Shown here in pieces: positions 16,651 through 24,453 of a stretch of DNA of 64,000 nucleotides. Source of the DNA: Bacteroidales bacterium (lineage in GTDB: Bacteria; Bacteroidota; Bacteroidia; Bacteroidales; P3); assembly GCA_016296345.1 (NCBI GenBank), contig JAEDJL010000001.1:1-64000 (forward strand), read 5' to 3'. Positions within the stretch are counted from its first letter, which is position 1; each line of letters opens with the position of its first letter. Position numbers and translations under genes: made by a program. The notes under the pieces are model-generated. The model did not search any database. It saw nothing but the letters and a program-made list of their open reading frames with translations, and was not told the DNA's origin.

Positions 16651-19359
16651 CTATTTTCCGACAGCAGCTTGTGCAGCAGCCAATCTTGCAACAGGCACTC
16701 TGAAAGGCGAGCAAGAAACGTAGTTCATGCCTGCATTGAAGAAAAATTCTACCGATGCAGGGTCGCCGCCATGCTCTCCGCACACTCCGACTTTGAGGTT
16801 AGGCTTGGTCGAACGACCTTTCTCGACGCCAAGTTTTACCAACTGTCCGACGCCTTCTTGATCCAATGTTTGGAATGGGTCGTTTGGCAAAATCTTCTTG
16901 TCTTGGTATTCGTGAATAATGGCGTTTACATCGTCTCTTGAGAAGCCGAAAGTCATCTGTGTCAAGTCATTTGTTCCGAAAGAGAAGAAATCGGCAACTG
17001 TTGCAATCTCATTTGCAACCAATGTGGCACGAGGTATTTCTATCATCGTTCCGTACATATAGTTTATCTTAGTTCCTTCTTGTGCCTCGACCTCTGCATG
17101 AACGCGATCGCAGATTTCTTTTTGGTGTTTCAACTCTGTAACCGACACAGTCAAAGGTACCATGATTTCCAAGCGTGGGTCCATGCCTTCTTTTCTCAAT
17201 TCAGCCTCTGCTTCAAACAATGCACGGAACTGAGTTTCGGTAATCTCGGGATAAATGATGCCGAGACGAACACCTCTTAGTCCCATCATCGGATTGACTT
17301 CTTCCAAGCCATCAATTCTTTCTTGTAATTTTTCAGTGTCTATGCAAAGCTCTTTTGCAAGAAGGGCAACCTTGTCTTCGGTGTGAGGAACAAATTCGTG
17401 CAAAGGAGGGTCTATCAAACGGAATGTAACAGGCTTTTTGTCCATTACCTTCATTGTTCCCTTGACCGACCTTTTTATATGAGAGTGAAGCTCATTCAAC
17501 CATTTCTTTCTTTCTTCTGTCGAGCCGGAAAGTATCATCTTTCTCAAAATTGCAAGAGGTTCTTCGGAGTTTTTGCCGTAGAACATGTGTTCTATCCTGA
17601 ACAATCCTATTCCTTCTGCACCAAAATCCAACGCTTGCTGAGCATCTTCGGGTGTGTCGGCATTTGTTCTCACTCCCATGGTACGATACTTATCCACAAT
17701 CTGCATGAATTGTTTGAAAAGTGGGTTTTCGGTTGCGTTAATCATCGCAACTTTTTCGCTATATACCAATCCCTTTGTTCCGTTCAAGCTTAGCAAATCG
17801 CCTTCCTTGAAAGTCTTGTCGCCAATGGTGATTGTCTTGCTTTCCATGTTGATTTGCAATTCGCCACAGCCCACAATGCAACATTTTCCCCAGCCTCTTG
17901 CAACCAAGGCAGCGTGAGATGTCATACCGCCGCGGGCAGTCAAGATACCGTTTGCAGCTCTCATTCCCTCAACGTCCTCAGGGTTTGTTTCTTCTCTTAC
18001 TAAAACGTTGGCAATTCCTGCTTTCTCCAATCTCATTGCCTCTTCGCTTGTAAGGGCAATAACTCCCACTGCACCGCCGGGACCTGCCGGAAGACCCTTT
18101 GCAACAATCGGGTGTTTCTTTTCGTCTTCTGCATCTAAGATTGGGTGCAACAATTCGTCAAGTTGGGCAGGCGATACTCTGCGAATAACTTCTTTTTCGT
18201 CAATCATTCCTTCTGACAACATATCCATTGCCATTGTCAAAGCAGCAACGCCTGTACGCTTGCCAACTCGGCACTGCAACATATACAATGTTCCATCTTG
18301 AATAGTGAACTCAATATCCAACATATCGTGGAAGTTCTTCTCCAAAATGTTTCTTATTTCGCAGAGTTCCTTATAGGTTTGCGGCATCTTCTCTTGCATG
18401 GAAGGAAGATTTTTATTCTGCTCATTCTTTGTCTCATCGTTGAGTGGGTTTGGTGTTCTGATACCTGCAACCACGTCTTCGCCCTGTGCATTTATCAACC
18501 ACTCGCCATAGAAGAGGTTCTCGCCTGTTGCAGGGTTACGAGTGAACGCAACACCGGTAGCAGAGTTCTCTCCCGTATTACCAAACGCCATTGCCTGAAC
18601 GTTTACAGCCGTTCCCCAATCGTCAGGTATGCCTTCAATTCTTCGATAAGAAACAGCCTTCTTTCCGTTCCAAGATTTGAATACGGCTTTTATGCCGCCC
18701 TCCAACTGTTTTGCCGCATCGTCAGGGAAATCTACTCCCAATTTTTCTTTGATTGTGGCTTTGAATGTCTCTGCAAGGCATTGCAAGTCTTCGGCAGTTA
18801 AATCTGTATCCGATTTATAAGACTTTGAACGCTTGTATTCGTCCAATATGTCGTCCAATACCTTTCTTATTCCAACGCCATCAACAGGCTCTATTCCTTC
18901 TGCTTTTTCCATTACGACGTCTGCGTACATCATTATAAGACGTCTGTAAGAATCGTAAACAAAACGAGGATTGTTAGTCTTCTTTATAAGACCCGGTATA
19001 GTCTGAGAGCAAAGACCGATGTTCAAAACAGTGTCCATCATGCCCGGCATCGATTTCCTTGCACCCGAACGGCAAGACACCAACATACAGTTGTCCTTGT
19101 CGCCATACTTTGTACCCATTGCACTCTCTGCCTTACGCATTCCTTCCCACACTTGCTCCATTAAACCACTTGGTAACTCACAAGCGTTGTCGTAATAGTC
19201 GGTACAACATTCTGTTGTGATTGTAAAACCTGCAGGAACAGGAAGTCCCAAAAGACACATCTCAGCCAAATTGGCTCCCTTGCCACCCAACAAATTCTTC
19301 ATGTCCGCTTTACCTTCTGCAGTCTTACCACCAAAGGTATAAACATACTTTTTTGTCAT
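16651..19359 (-). CDS. ppdK: Pyruvate, phosphate dikinase
   Basis: 902 residues, full length. It interconverts pyruvate, ATP and Pi with phosphoenolpyruvate, AMP and PPi in the cytosol, used for glycolysis or gluconeogenesis in many anaerobes. Domains in order: N-terminal ATP-grasp (YVYTFGGKTAEGKADMKN, LLGGKGANLAEM, SCRSGARKSMPGMMDTVLN); central phosphohistidine domain with the catalytic His in GGMTSHAALVARGWGK; C-terminal PEP-utilising TIM barrel (GLFRIEHMF, NPMMGLRGVRLG, SFGTNDLTQMTFGFSRDD, CGEHGGDP) ending SCSPFRVPVARLAAAQ. It has its own strong promoter and terminator, so it is a single-gene unit. Confidence 0.98.
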   Translation of the reverse strand: MTKKYVYTFGGKTAEGKADMKNLLGGKGANLAEMCLLGLPVPAGFTITTECCTDYYDNACELPSGLMEQVWEGMRKAESAMGTKYGDKDNCMLVSCRSGARKSMPGMMDTVLNIGLCSQTIPGLIKKTNNPRFVYDSYRRLIMMYADVVMEKAEGIEPVDGVGIRKVLDDILDEYKRSKSYKSDTDLTAEDLQCLAETFKATIKEKLGVDFPDDAAKQLEGGIKAVFKSWNGKKAVSYRRIEGIPDDWGTAVNVQAMAFGNTGENSATGVAFTRNPATGENLFYGEWLINAQGEDVVAGIRTPNPLNDETKNEQNKNLPSMQEKMPQTYKELCEIRNILEKNFHDMLDIEFTIQDGTLYMLQCRVGKRTGVAALTMAMDMLSEGMIDEKEVIRRVSPAQLDELLHPILDAEDEKKHPIVAKGLPAGPGGAVGVIALTSEEAMRLEKAGIANVLVREETNPEDVEGMRAANGILTARGGMTSHAALVARGWGKCCIVGCGELQINMESKTITIGDKTFKEGDLLSLNGTKGLVYSEKVAMINATENPLFKQFMQIVDKYRTMGVRTNADTPEDAQQALDFGAEGIGLFRIEHMFYGKNSEEPLAILRKMILSGSTEERKKWLNELHSHIKRSVKGTMKVMDKKPVTFRLIDPPLHEFVPHTEDKVALLAKELCIDTEKLQERIDGLEEVNPMMGLRGVRLGIIYPEITETQFRALFEAEAELRKEGMDPRLEIMVPLTVSVTELKHQKEICDRVHAEVEAQEGTKINYMYGTMIEIPRATLVANEIATVADFFSFGTNDLTQMTFGFSRDDVNAIIHEYQDKKILPNDPFQTLDQEGVGQLVKLGVEKGRSTKPNLKVGVCGEHGGDPASVEFFFNAGMNYVSCSPFRVPVARLAAAQAAVGK

Positions 19360-19471
19360 CGTATCTAATCAAATTAGTGAATAATATATTGAATAAAACT
19401 TGTCAAAAAACTCTCTGTTTCGTCTCGGTTGAGCTTCCCGAATTGTCAGTTGCTGCTCCGAAACGGCAGTG

Positions 19472-19502
19472 CAAAGATACAAAAAAAATGGATTTTCGCA
19501 AA
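19472..19502 (-). promoter_or_regulatory. ppdK promoter
   Basis: Minus-strand TTTG (19499-19502), 19-bp spacer, TATCTTTG (19472-19479): a near-ideal Bacteroidota promoter. It gives a 5' leader of about 105 nt before the ATG at 19359. Confidence 0.88.
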
Positions 19503-19508
19503 ATTGCA

Positions 19509-21071
19509 TTATTTTTGCCTTTTGGAACGGGTGAAACTCAATCGCTTGCCGCCTTGTGCCGCTACATATTCTATTGCTCCTATGGTAGGCGGGTCGGGTC
19601 GCAAGTTACCATATATATCATAAGGAACAATGTAGCTCCATGCCCCGTTGCCGGCAGCAATCGCCACAGAACCTTCGCCAACGCTCACATCACCCTCCGA
19701 AGCAGCCCTGAACCTCGGGTCGGAGAACAAACAATTTGCAAAAACATTGGTTTGAGAAGCATATTTCTTTGTCTTGACAATGCAGTTCTCAAAATATTTT
19801 TGACTGTATCCTCCTTCCAACAAATCAAACTCCACTTCTTCTTCGGCAAGACTTCCATATATGATACAATTATGGAAAGAGGCTTGTTCAACAGGGCGAT
19901 ATTGTATGTTGTCATTAACATCCAAATAATAATCATTGAGAAGCAGTGTCGGCTTTGTCCTTGTGGAGTACTGCCAATAGTTGGCAAAAGTGCAGTGAAC
20001 GAAGTTATAGTTTCCGCCCATGGTCAATGCAACTGCATAATTGCCGCAATTTTGAACGATGAGGTTCTGTGCGTCAAGTGTTGCACCTCTTGAATACAAG
20101 CCGACGTATGAACAATTCTCCACAACGGTATTTCTCATTGTCAGAGTGGGAGAGGAGCTGACGCAGGTATCGACCAAAATTCCGATTATGTTGTTTTTTA
20201 TCACCACATTCTCCAAAACATTGTCTTTGCAGCCTGCAATAAATCTCACGCAGCCCCATTGACCGGCAGCATTCGCATATTGGGCATCTTTTCTCATGCT
20301 TGTGAAGGTAACAGGTGAGGCAATGTCTCCTGTGGCATTGAGAGTACCTCCGGTATATACCCAAAACTCCGAATTTTTGTCAAGATGTATCATAGTGCCT
20401 GCCGAAAGGTTGAGGGTGAAAGCCGAATCGACAACGCAAGTTCCGAGAATTACATGAGGTTTGTCGCTTTTCCAGCTTATCTCGCTTCCGTTTTCCACAT
20501 ATCCTGCCGTCTCTCCGCCCTCATTGACAAGCGAATACCATATAGTATCATAGCCGCTTGGCGAGGAGGAATTTACACTTAGCAAAAAGTGTGTGGGTTT
20601 GTGATAATAGGCATCTTGTCCGTAAGCCTGCAAAACCACACTTTGCGTCTTGCCATTGAAGGAAAACAAAATCTCATCTTCAATCAGCAGCGGATTTGAT
20701 TGGTTATTGGGATTTAGTTCGACCTTCACAAATATATATAAGCTGTCTTTTGCTCCTATCTCCACATCTTTTGCGACCAAGTCGGTCGCTCCGTCAATGT
20801 TGAGACGGAAAAAACTTGCCGAACCCTCCCTCAGGCTTATTCTGTCAATCTTTATCGGTTTGCTTTCGTTGTTATACACCATAAGGGTCTTGGTAACCGA
20901 ACTCATGGTGGTGAAAATGGTATCGAAACATACCGTATCGTTGCCAAATTTCAGCTCAACTCCATTGCCGTCTGCATAGTCTTCTTCTCTGACGCAGCCC
21001 GAGAGCAAAATGCCCGCAAGGTTCACAATGGCAAAAGCCGCAAGCAAAGTCCGAAAGTAGTTCACCGGCAA
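19509..21071 (-). CDS. Right-handed beta-helix lipoprotein
   Basis: 520 residues. The signal peptide ends in lipobox LLSGC, so the protein is lipid-anchored in the envelope. The first ~170 residues form a beta-sandwich-like part (VELKFGNDTVCFDTIF). The rest is a parallel beta-helix with repeated turns such as LENVVIKNNIIGILVD, MRNTVVENCSYVGLYS and AQNLIVQNCGNYAVAL, closing with the IYGNLRPDPPTIGAIEY motif seen at the end of Bacteroidota beta-helix proteins. It may bind or cleave polysaccharide, but no catalytic residues are obvious. The start is TTG one base after the upstream stop, or a GTG two codons later; no ATG is available before the signal peptide. It is cotranscribed with the DUF362 gene. 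Confidence 0.82.
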   Translation of the reverse strand: MPVNYFRTLLAAFAIVNLAGILLSGCVREEDYADGNGVELKFGNDTVCFDTIFTTMSSVTKTLMVYNNESKPIKIDRISLREGSASFFRLNIDGATDLVAKDVEIGAKDSLYIFVKVELNPNNQSNPLLIEDEILFSFNGKTQSVVLQAYGQDAYYHKPTHFLLSVNSSSPSGYDTIWYSLVNEGGETAGYVENGSEISWKSDKPHVILGTCVVDSAFTLNLSAGTMIHLDKNSEFWVYTGGTLNATGDIASPVTFTSMRKDAQYANAAGQWGCVRFIAGCKDNVLENVVIKNNIIGILVDTCVSSSPTLTMRNTVVENCSYVGLYSRGATLDAQNLIVQNCGNYAVALTMGGNYNFVHCTFANYWQYSTRTKPTLLLNDYYLDVNDNIQYRPVEQASFHNCIIYGSLAEEEVEFDLLEGGYSQKYFENCIVKTKKYASQTNVFANCLFSDPRFRAASEGDVSVGEGSVAIAAGNGAWSYIVPYDIYGNLRPDPPTIGAIEYVAAQGGKRLSFTRSKRQK

Positions 21072-21072
21072 T

Positions 21073-22179
21073 CTATTTTATCTCAATCAAAACATATTTA
21101 CGGTTTCCCATGCCGAGCGATTGGGCATAATCCAACTGGCTCAGTCCGCTTTTTCCGCTCTCTTTGAGGAACGGGTCGTTGCATTTGTGTTTCTCGGCAA
21201 CCAAGTCAAAAGATGCTTGGTCGATGGCAACAATGTCTTTGGAGGCAAGCATTCCTATGTCGCCACAAAAAGGCTCCGGCGCTCTCGAAGAGCAATCGCA
21301 CGAAGCAGATATGTTAGCCAATACATTGATAAACACCATTGGTTTTGTTTTCCAAGCAACGTAGGCATACTCTACAAGTCTCTCCATAAAGGTGCTTCCT
21401 TGCAGTTCGACCTGACTTGGAGAAAACAGCTTCAACGGACACTCTGCAATACATTTTGCACAACCTATGCACTTGGAAGTGTCGATGTGAATGCCGCCTT
21501 CAAGGCTCAGTGCAGCCGCAGGGCAGTTGCGAACGCAGTTTGCACAACCCACACATTTCTCGGGAGAGTTTATTTGAGGATAATCGCTTGCGTGTTGAGC
21601 CATCTTTCCTCCCGGCGAAGCAAATCCCATTGCAAGATTTTTTATCGCTCCCCCGAAACCTGCCGAACCATGACCTTTGAAGTGGGTATAGATGATATAG
21701 TTGTCATAATCCATGAAATGTTTGCCCAACTTGACGCTCTTGTAGTGTTTCAAGCCCATGTTTGTTGTCGGAATGTCAATTTCGCCCTCGCTGTCCAAGA
21801 TGTCAATCGGAGCAAAGGTGAAACCATGTTCGGCGGCAAGAGCCAAATGTCTGTCGGTATATCGTCTTTCGCCGACATAAAGCACATTGGTCTCTACCCA
21901 AGTGGCATTTGTCTTTTTCATCAGCGGTCTTGTGAGTTCGGGATTGAGGAAATTCTTGTTTCCTTTTTCGCCAAAGTGCAGCTTCACGCCGATTTTGCCT
22001 TTTGGTTCTTCGCCCAAAGCCTCATAAAGTTTCAAAACATTCTCGGGAGTGATTTCTTTGATAAAGTAAACGACAGAAACGTCTTTTTGTCCGTGGTAAT
22101 CCTTTTGGTCTATCCTTTGAGCCTTTGAGCCAATGCAGGCAAAAGCCAAAAGGCAGAGCAACATTGTTATCTTTTTCAT
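21073..22179 (-). CDS. DUF362 domain protein with two [4Fe-4S] ferredoxin motifs, apparently exported
   Basis: 368 residues. An N-terminal hydrophobic leader ending in SKAQ looks like a Sec signal. The DUF362 domain follows (GVKLHFGEKGNKNFL, ETNVLYVGERRYTD, HFKGHGSAGFGGAIKNLAMG). Then come two ferredoxin clusters: CVGCANCVRNCP and CIGCAKCIAECP. DUF362 proteins are iron-sulfur proteins of unknown reaction, often near redox enzymes. A Sec leader on a [4Fe-4S] protein is odd, since clusters are normally inserted in the cytosol and such proteins use Tat, and no RR motif is visible here. It is first in an operon with the beta-helix lipoprotein, whose start is 1 bp past this stop. Confidence 0.88.
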   Translation of the reverse strand: MKKITMLLCLLAFACIGSKAQRIDQKDYHGQKDVSVVYFIKEITPENVLKLYEALGEEPKGKIGVKLHFGEKGNKNFLNPELTRPLMKKTNATWVETNVLYVGERRYTDRHLALAAEHGFTFAPIDILDSEGEIDIPTTNMGLKHYKSVKLGKHFMDYDNYIIYTHFKGHGSAGFGGAIKNLAMGFASPGGKMAQHASDYPQINSPEKCVGCANCVRNCPAAALSLEGGIHIDTSKCIGCAKCIAECPLKLFSPSQVELQGSTFMERLVEYAYVAWKTKPMVFINVLANISASCDCSSRAPEPFCGDIGMLASKDIVAIDQASFDLVAEKHKCNDPFLKESGKSGLSQLDYAQSLGMGNRKYVLIEIK

Positions 22180-22222
22180 CTTAAAAAGCTGTTGTTAATT
22201 ATTCAATTTGTTTCAAAAAAGT

Positions 22223-22242
22223 CCCGATTGTCCCAAATCGGG
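22223..22242 (-). promoter_or_regulatory. Leader hairpin just downstream of the DUF362 promoter
   Basis: The 7-bp inverted repeat CCCGATT / AATCGGG lies within the first bases expected in the transcript, close to the start point. It could stabilise the 5' end or act in regulation; there is no T run, so it is not a terminator. Confidence 0.4.
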
Positions 22243-22246
22243 AGTG

Positions 22247-22276
22247 CAAAGTTATGACTTTTTTCAAACATACAAA
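22247..22276 (-). promoter_or_regulatory. Promoter of the DUF362-beta-helix operon
   Basis: Minus-strand TTTG (22273-22276), 18-bp spacer, TAACTTTG (22247-22254), a good match to the Bacteroidota consensus, 68 bp before the ATG. Confidence 0.72.
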
Positions 22277-22556
22277 AGCAACAATCGGGCTTTTTGCAGG
22301 TTCAAAACCCGCAAGCGAATTTCAAATGCTCCGATTTGCAATTTTCAAAGCAGATAAAGGCTGCAAACTGTAAGGAGTATAATTGATATATAAGACTTGT
22401 TTTCTGTCGGCTTTGGTGATTTTCTTTCTGTTTGTTTAACATTTGAGGGAATTTAAGCTCCCGACAGAGCGATTTTTTTTGGCGGAGCATCACTTCTGAT
22501 TGAAAAAATCGAAAAAACAGGCTTTGAGAAAACGGCTTGTTTTTATGCAATTACGA

Positions 22557-22792
22557 AAATAAAACGGCGTTTGGCTGAAATAAGTCGCCGATTTGGCAAA
22601 ATAAAACGCCGATTTGGTGAAATAAAAAGGCGATTTGCGGAGAATAAAAGCTGCTTTTGTCGAAAAAAAGTGCCACTTTTTACCCTGAAAAGTCCGACTT
22701 TTTACCCAAAAAAGTGTGTCTTTTTTGTTTTGCATCTCGGCTTTGGCAACAAAAAGATGAACTTTTGCAACAAAAATCTCCATTTTTTGCTC
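22557..22792. repeat. 21-bp intergenic repeat array C (four exact-length units, then decaying units)
   Basis: This is the longest array, in the 899-bp divergent gap between the DUF362 and deoxynucleoside kinase genes. Four exact 21-bp units start at 22557, 22578, 22599 and 22620, with cores CGGCG, CGCCG, CGCCG and GGCG. A 22-bp unit follows, then five or six increasingly divergent units of about 20-25 bp up to roughly 22792; these keep the AAAA...ACTTTTT layout but lose the CG core. Nothing else was recognised from 22277 to 22556 or from 22793 to 22982. Confidence 0.82.
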
Positions 22793-22982
22793 AAAATACA
22801 TCGGGAATTGCTCCTGCGATTGCTTTTAACAATCGGTGAAGCTCAGATGTTAAATCGGGGAATTGATTTTTATTCGTTCCGGCAGGGGGAACTCTTATTG
22901 AAAAACCTCCTTTGCAAGATGTGGAACATTCTTCTTTATTTTTGTTTCGGGAGGACGTTTTGCCAATAGAAAGTTCGCTGTT

Positions 22983-23013
22983 TTTGCGTTTTCATATTTT
23001 ATTTATATCTTTG
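22983..23013 (+). promoter_or_regulatory. Promoter of the dNK-kdsB-HU/SPOR-M16 operon
   Basis: TTTG (22983-22986), exactly 19 bp, then TATCTTTG (23006-23013). This is an ideal Bacteroidota promoter, 65 bp before the first gene's ATG. Confidence 0.88.
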
Positions 23014-23078
23014 CACTTGGTTTGGAGCATTGGTCAAAAGGAGAAAATGTTCTGCCACAAAGAAAAAACAAAGAGGGT

Positions 23079-23693
23079 ATGCACATCGCAATAGCAGGGA
23101 ACATAGGTAGCGGAAAGACTACATTGACAGAAATGTTGGCACGTCATTTCAAGTGGACTGCCATATACGAACAAATAGACGACAATCCATACATAGCCAA
23201 CTTTTATGAGGATATGAGGCGTTGGTCTTTCAATTTGCAGATATACTTTCTGCACAAAAGATTTAAGCATGTCATCGATGTGAGAAACTGTTATAAAAAC
23301 ACGGTTCAGGACAGGACTCTTTACGAAGACGCTTATATTTTTGCACCCAACCTTCATGCCATGGGGCTTCTCAACACTCGCGATTACGAAACCTATCTTG
23401 CACTCTTTGAATTGCTGAACTCTTTTATCAAACCGCCCGATTTGCTTCTCTATCTCAAAGCCTCTGTTCCCACCTTGGTAAGTCAGATTGCCAAACGAGG
23501 AAGAGAATACGAAAGTAGCATAAGGCTCGATTACATAACCTCGCTTAACGAACGTTATGACACTTGGATAGAAAAATATGAGGGTAACAAGCTCATTTTG
23601 AATATCGATGAGCTAAACATTATCGACAGCAAGGAAGATTTCGGAAAGATTGTTTCGATGATAGAAGCAGAAACCAACGGATTGTTCAAATGA
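23079..23693 (+). CDS. Deoxynucleoside kinase
   Basis: 204 residues from the ATG at 23079; upstream in-frame codons belong to the leader. It phosphorylates deoxynucleosides with ATP in the salvage pathway. The P-loop is GNIGSGKTTL near the N-terminus. The TVQDRTLYEDAYIF segment corresponds to the family's conserved DR(S/T) region with catalytic Glu/Arg neighbours. A LLLYLKASVPTLVSQIAKRGREYE segment holds the lid arginines. The base specificity (dA/dG versus dC/dT) cannot be read with certainty. It is the first gene of an operon and overlaps kdsB by 4 bp. Confidence 0.92.
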   Translation: MHIAIAGNIGSGKTTLTEMLARHFKWTAIYEQIDDNPYIANFYEDMRRWSFNLQIYFLHKRFKHVIDVRNCYKNTVQDRTLYEDAYIFAPNLHAMGLLNTRDYETYLALFELLNSFIKPPDLLLYLKASVPTLVSQIAKRGREYESSIRLDYITSLNERYDTWIEKYEGNKLILNIDELNIIDSKEDFGKIVSMIEAETNGLFK

Positions 23694-24442
23694 AAAAGAT
23701 TGCTATAATACCTGCACGCTATGCCAGCAGCCGATTTCCTGCAAAGCCCTTGGCTCTTTTGAGAGGCAAACCGATGGTTATGTGGGTTTATGATGCGGTT
23801 GCAGCTTCGGGATTGTTTGACAAAGTTGTGGTGGCAACCGATGACGAAAGGATAGTCGATGCAGTCAGTTCTTTGGGAGGAAAGGCAATGATGACTTCAA
23901 GCAGTCTTAGTTGCGGGACAAAGCGATGTGAAGCAGTGTTGTCGGCATTGGAGGCAGAAGGAGAGCAATTTGATTTGGTGGTAAACGTTCAGGGAGACGA
24001 GCCTCTTGTAGATGCGTCGCAGCTTTCGGCAGTCGTTTCCTTGTTTGAGGACAAGGATTGCCAAATTGCCACTCTTGCAAAGAAAATAACCAAGATTGAA
24101 GAGCTGCAAAACCCAAATTGTGTAAAGGTTGTTTGGTCTCAAAACAGAGCAATCTACTTTTCGAGAAACATAATCCCATACCAGAGAGGCAGAGATGAGA
24201 GCGAATACCTTCAATACCATATATATTATAAGCACATAGGATTGTATGCTTACAGAAGCAGCGTTCTGCACAAGATTGTGGCTTTGGAAACTTCCCCATT
24301 GGAGAAAGCCGAGAGCTTGGAGCAGTTGTGTTGGTTGGAAAACGGTTATCGGATTGCCATAACCGAGACTGACTTTGAGAGCATAGGCGTCGATACACCC
24401 GAAGATTTGCAAAGAGTAAACGAAATGTTGGATAAACAATAA
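23690..24442 (+). CDS. kdsB: 3-deoxy-manno-octulosonate cytidylyltransferase (CMP-Kdo synthetase)
   Basis: 250 residues, the standard length. It activates Kdo with CTP for the lipopolysaccharide inner core in the cytosol. Motifs: N-terminal IPARYASSRFPAKPLA nucleotide-binding loop, VATDDERI, SCGTKRCEAVLSAL, VNVQGDEPLVD (metal/CTP site), YFSRNIIPY, HIGLYAYR and the terminal ESIGVDTPEDLQRV. Its ATGA overlap with the kinase gene indicates coupled translation. With lpxH, lptE and rfbB elsewhere in the window it supports an LPS-bearing cell. Confidence 0.98.
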   Translation: MKKIAIIPARYASSRFPAKPLALLRGKPMVMWVYDAVAASGLFDKVVVATDDERIVDAVSSLGGKAMMTSSSLSCGTKRCEAVLSALEAEGEQFDLVVNVQGDEPLVDASQLSAVVSLFEDKDCQIATLAKKITKIEELQNPNCVKVVWSQNRAIYFSRNIIPYQRGRDESEYLQYHIYYKHIGLYAYRSSVLHKIVALETSPLEKAESLEQLCWLENGYRIAITETDFESIGVDTPEDLQRVNEMLDKQ

Positions 24443-24453
24443 AATATAGAAGA

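Noticed and set aside
21121..22128. 335-codon plus-strand frame opposite the DUF362 gene
   Set aside because: The minus strand encodes ferredoxin motifs and a signal peptide; the plus frame shows none and has no start signal.
22490..22801. Open reading frames in both strands over array C with repeats such as FYFTKSAFYFAKS
   Set aside because: The 21-bp period is a multiple of three, so the repeat creates long artificial frames with a seven-residue pattern. No start signal, no promoter, and the units decay without regard to the frame.
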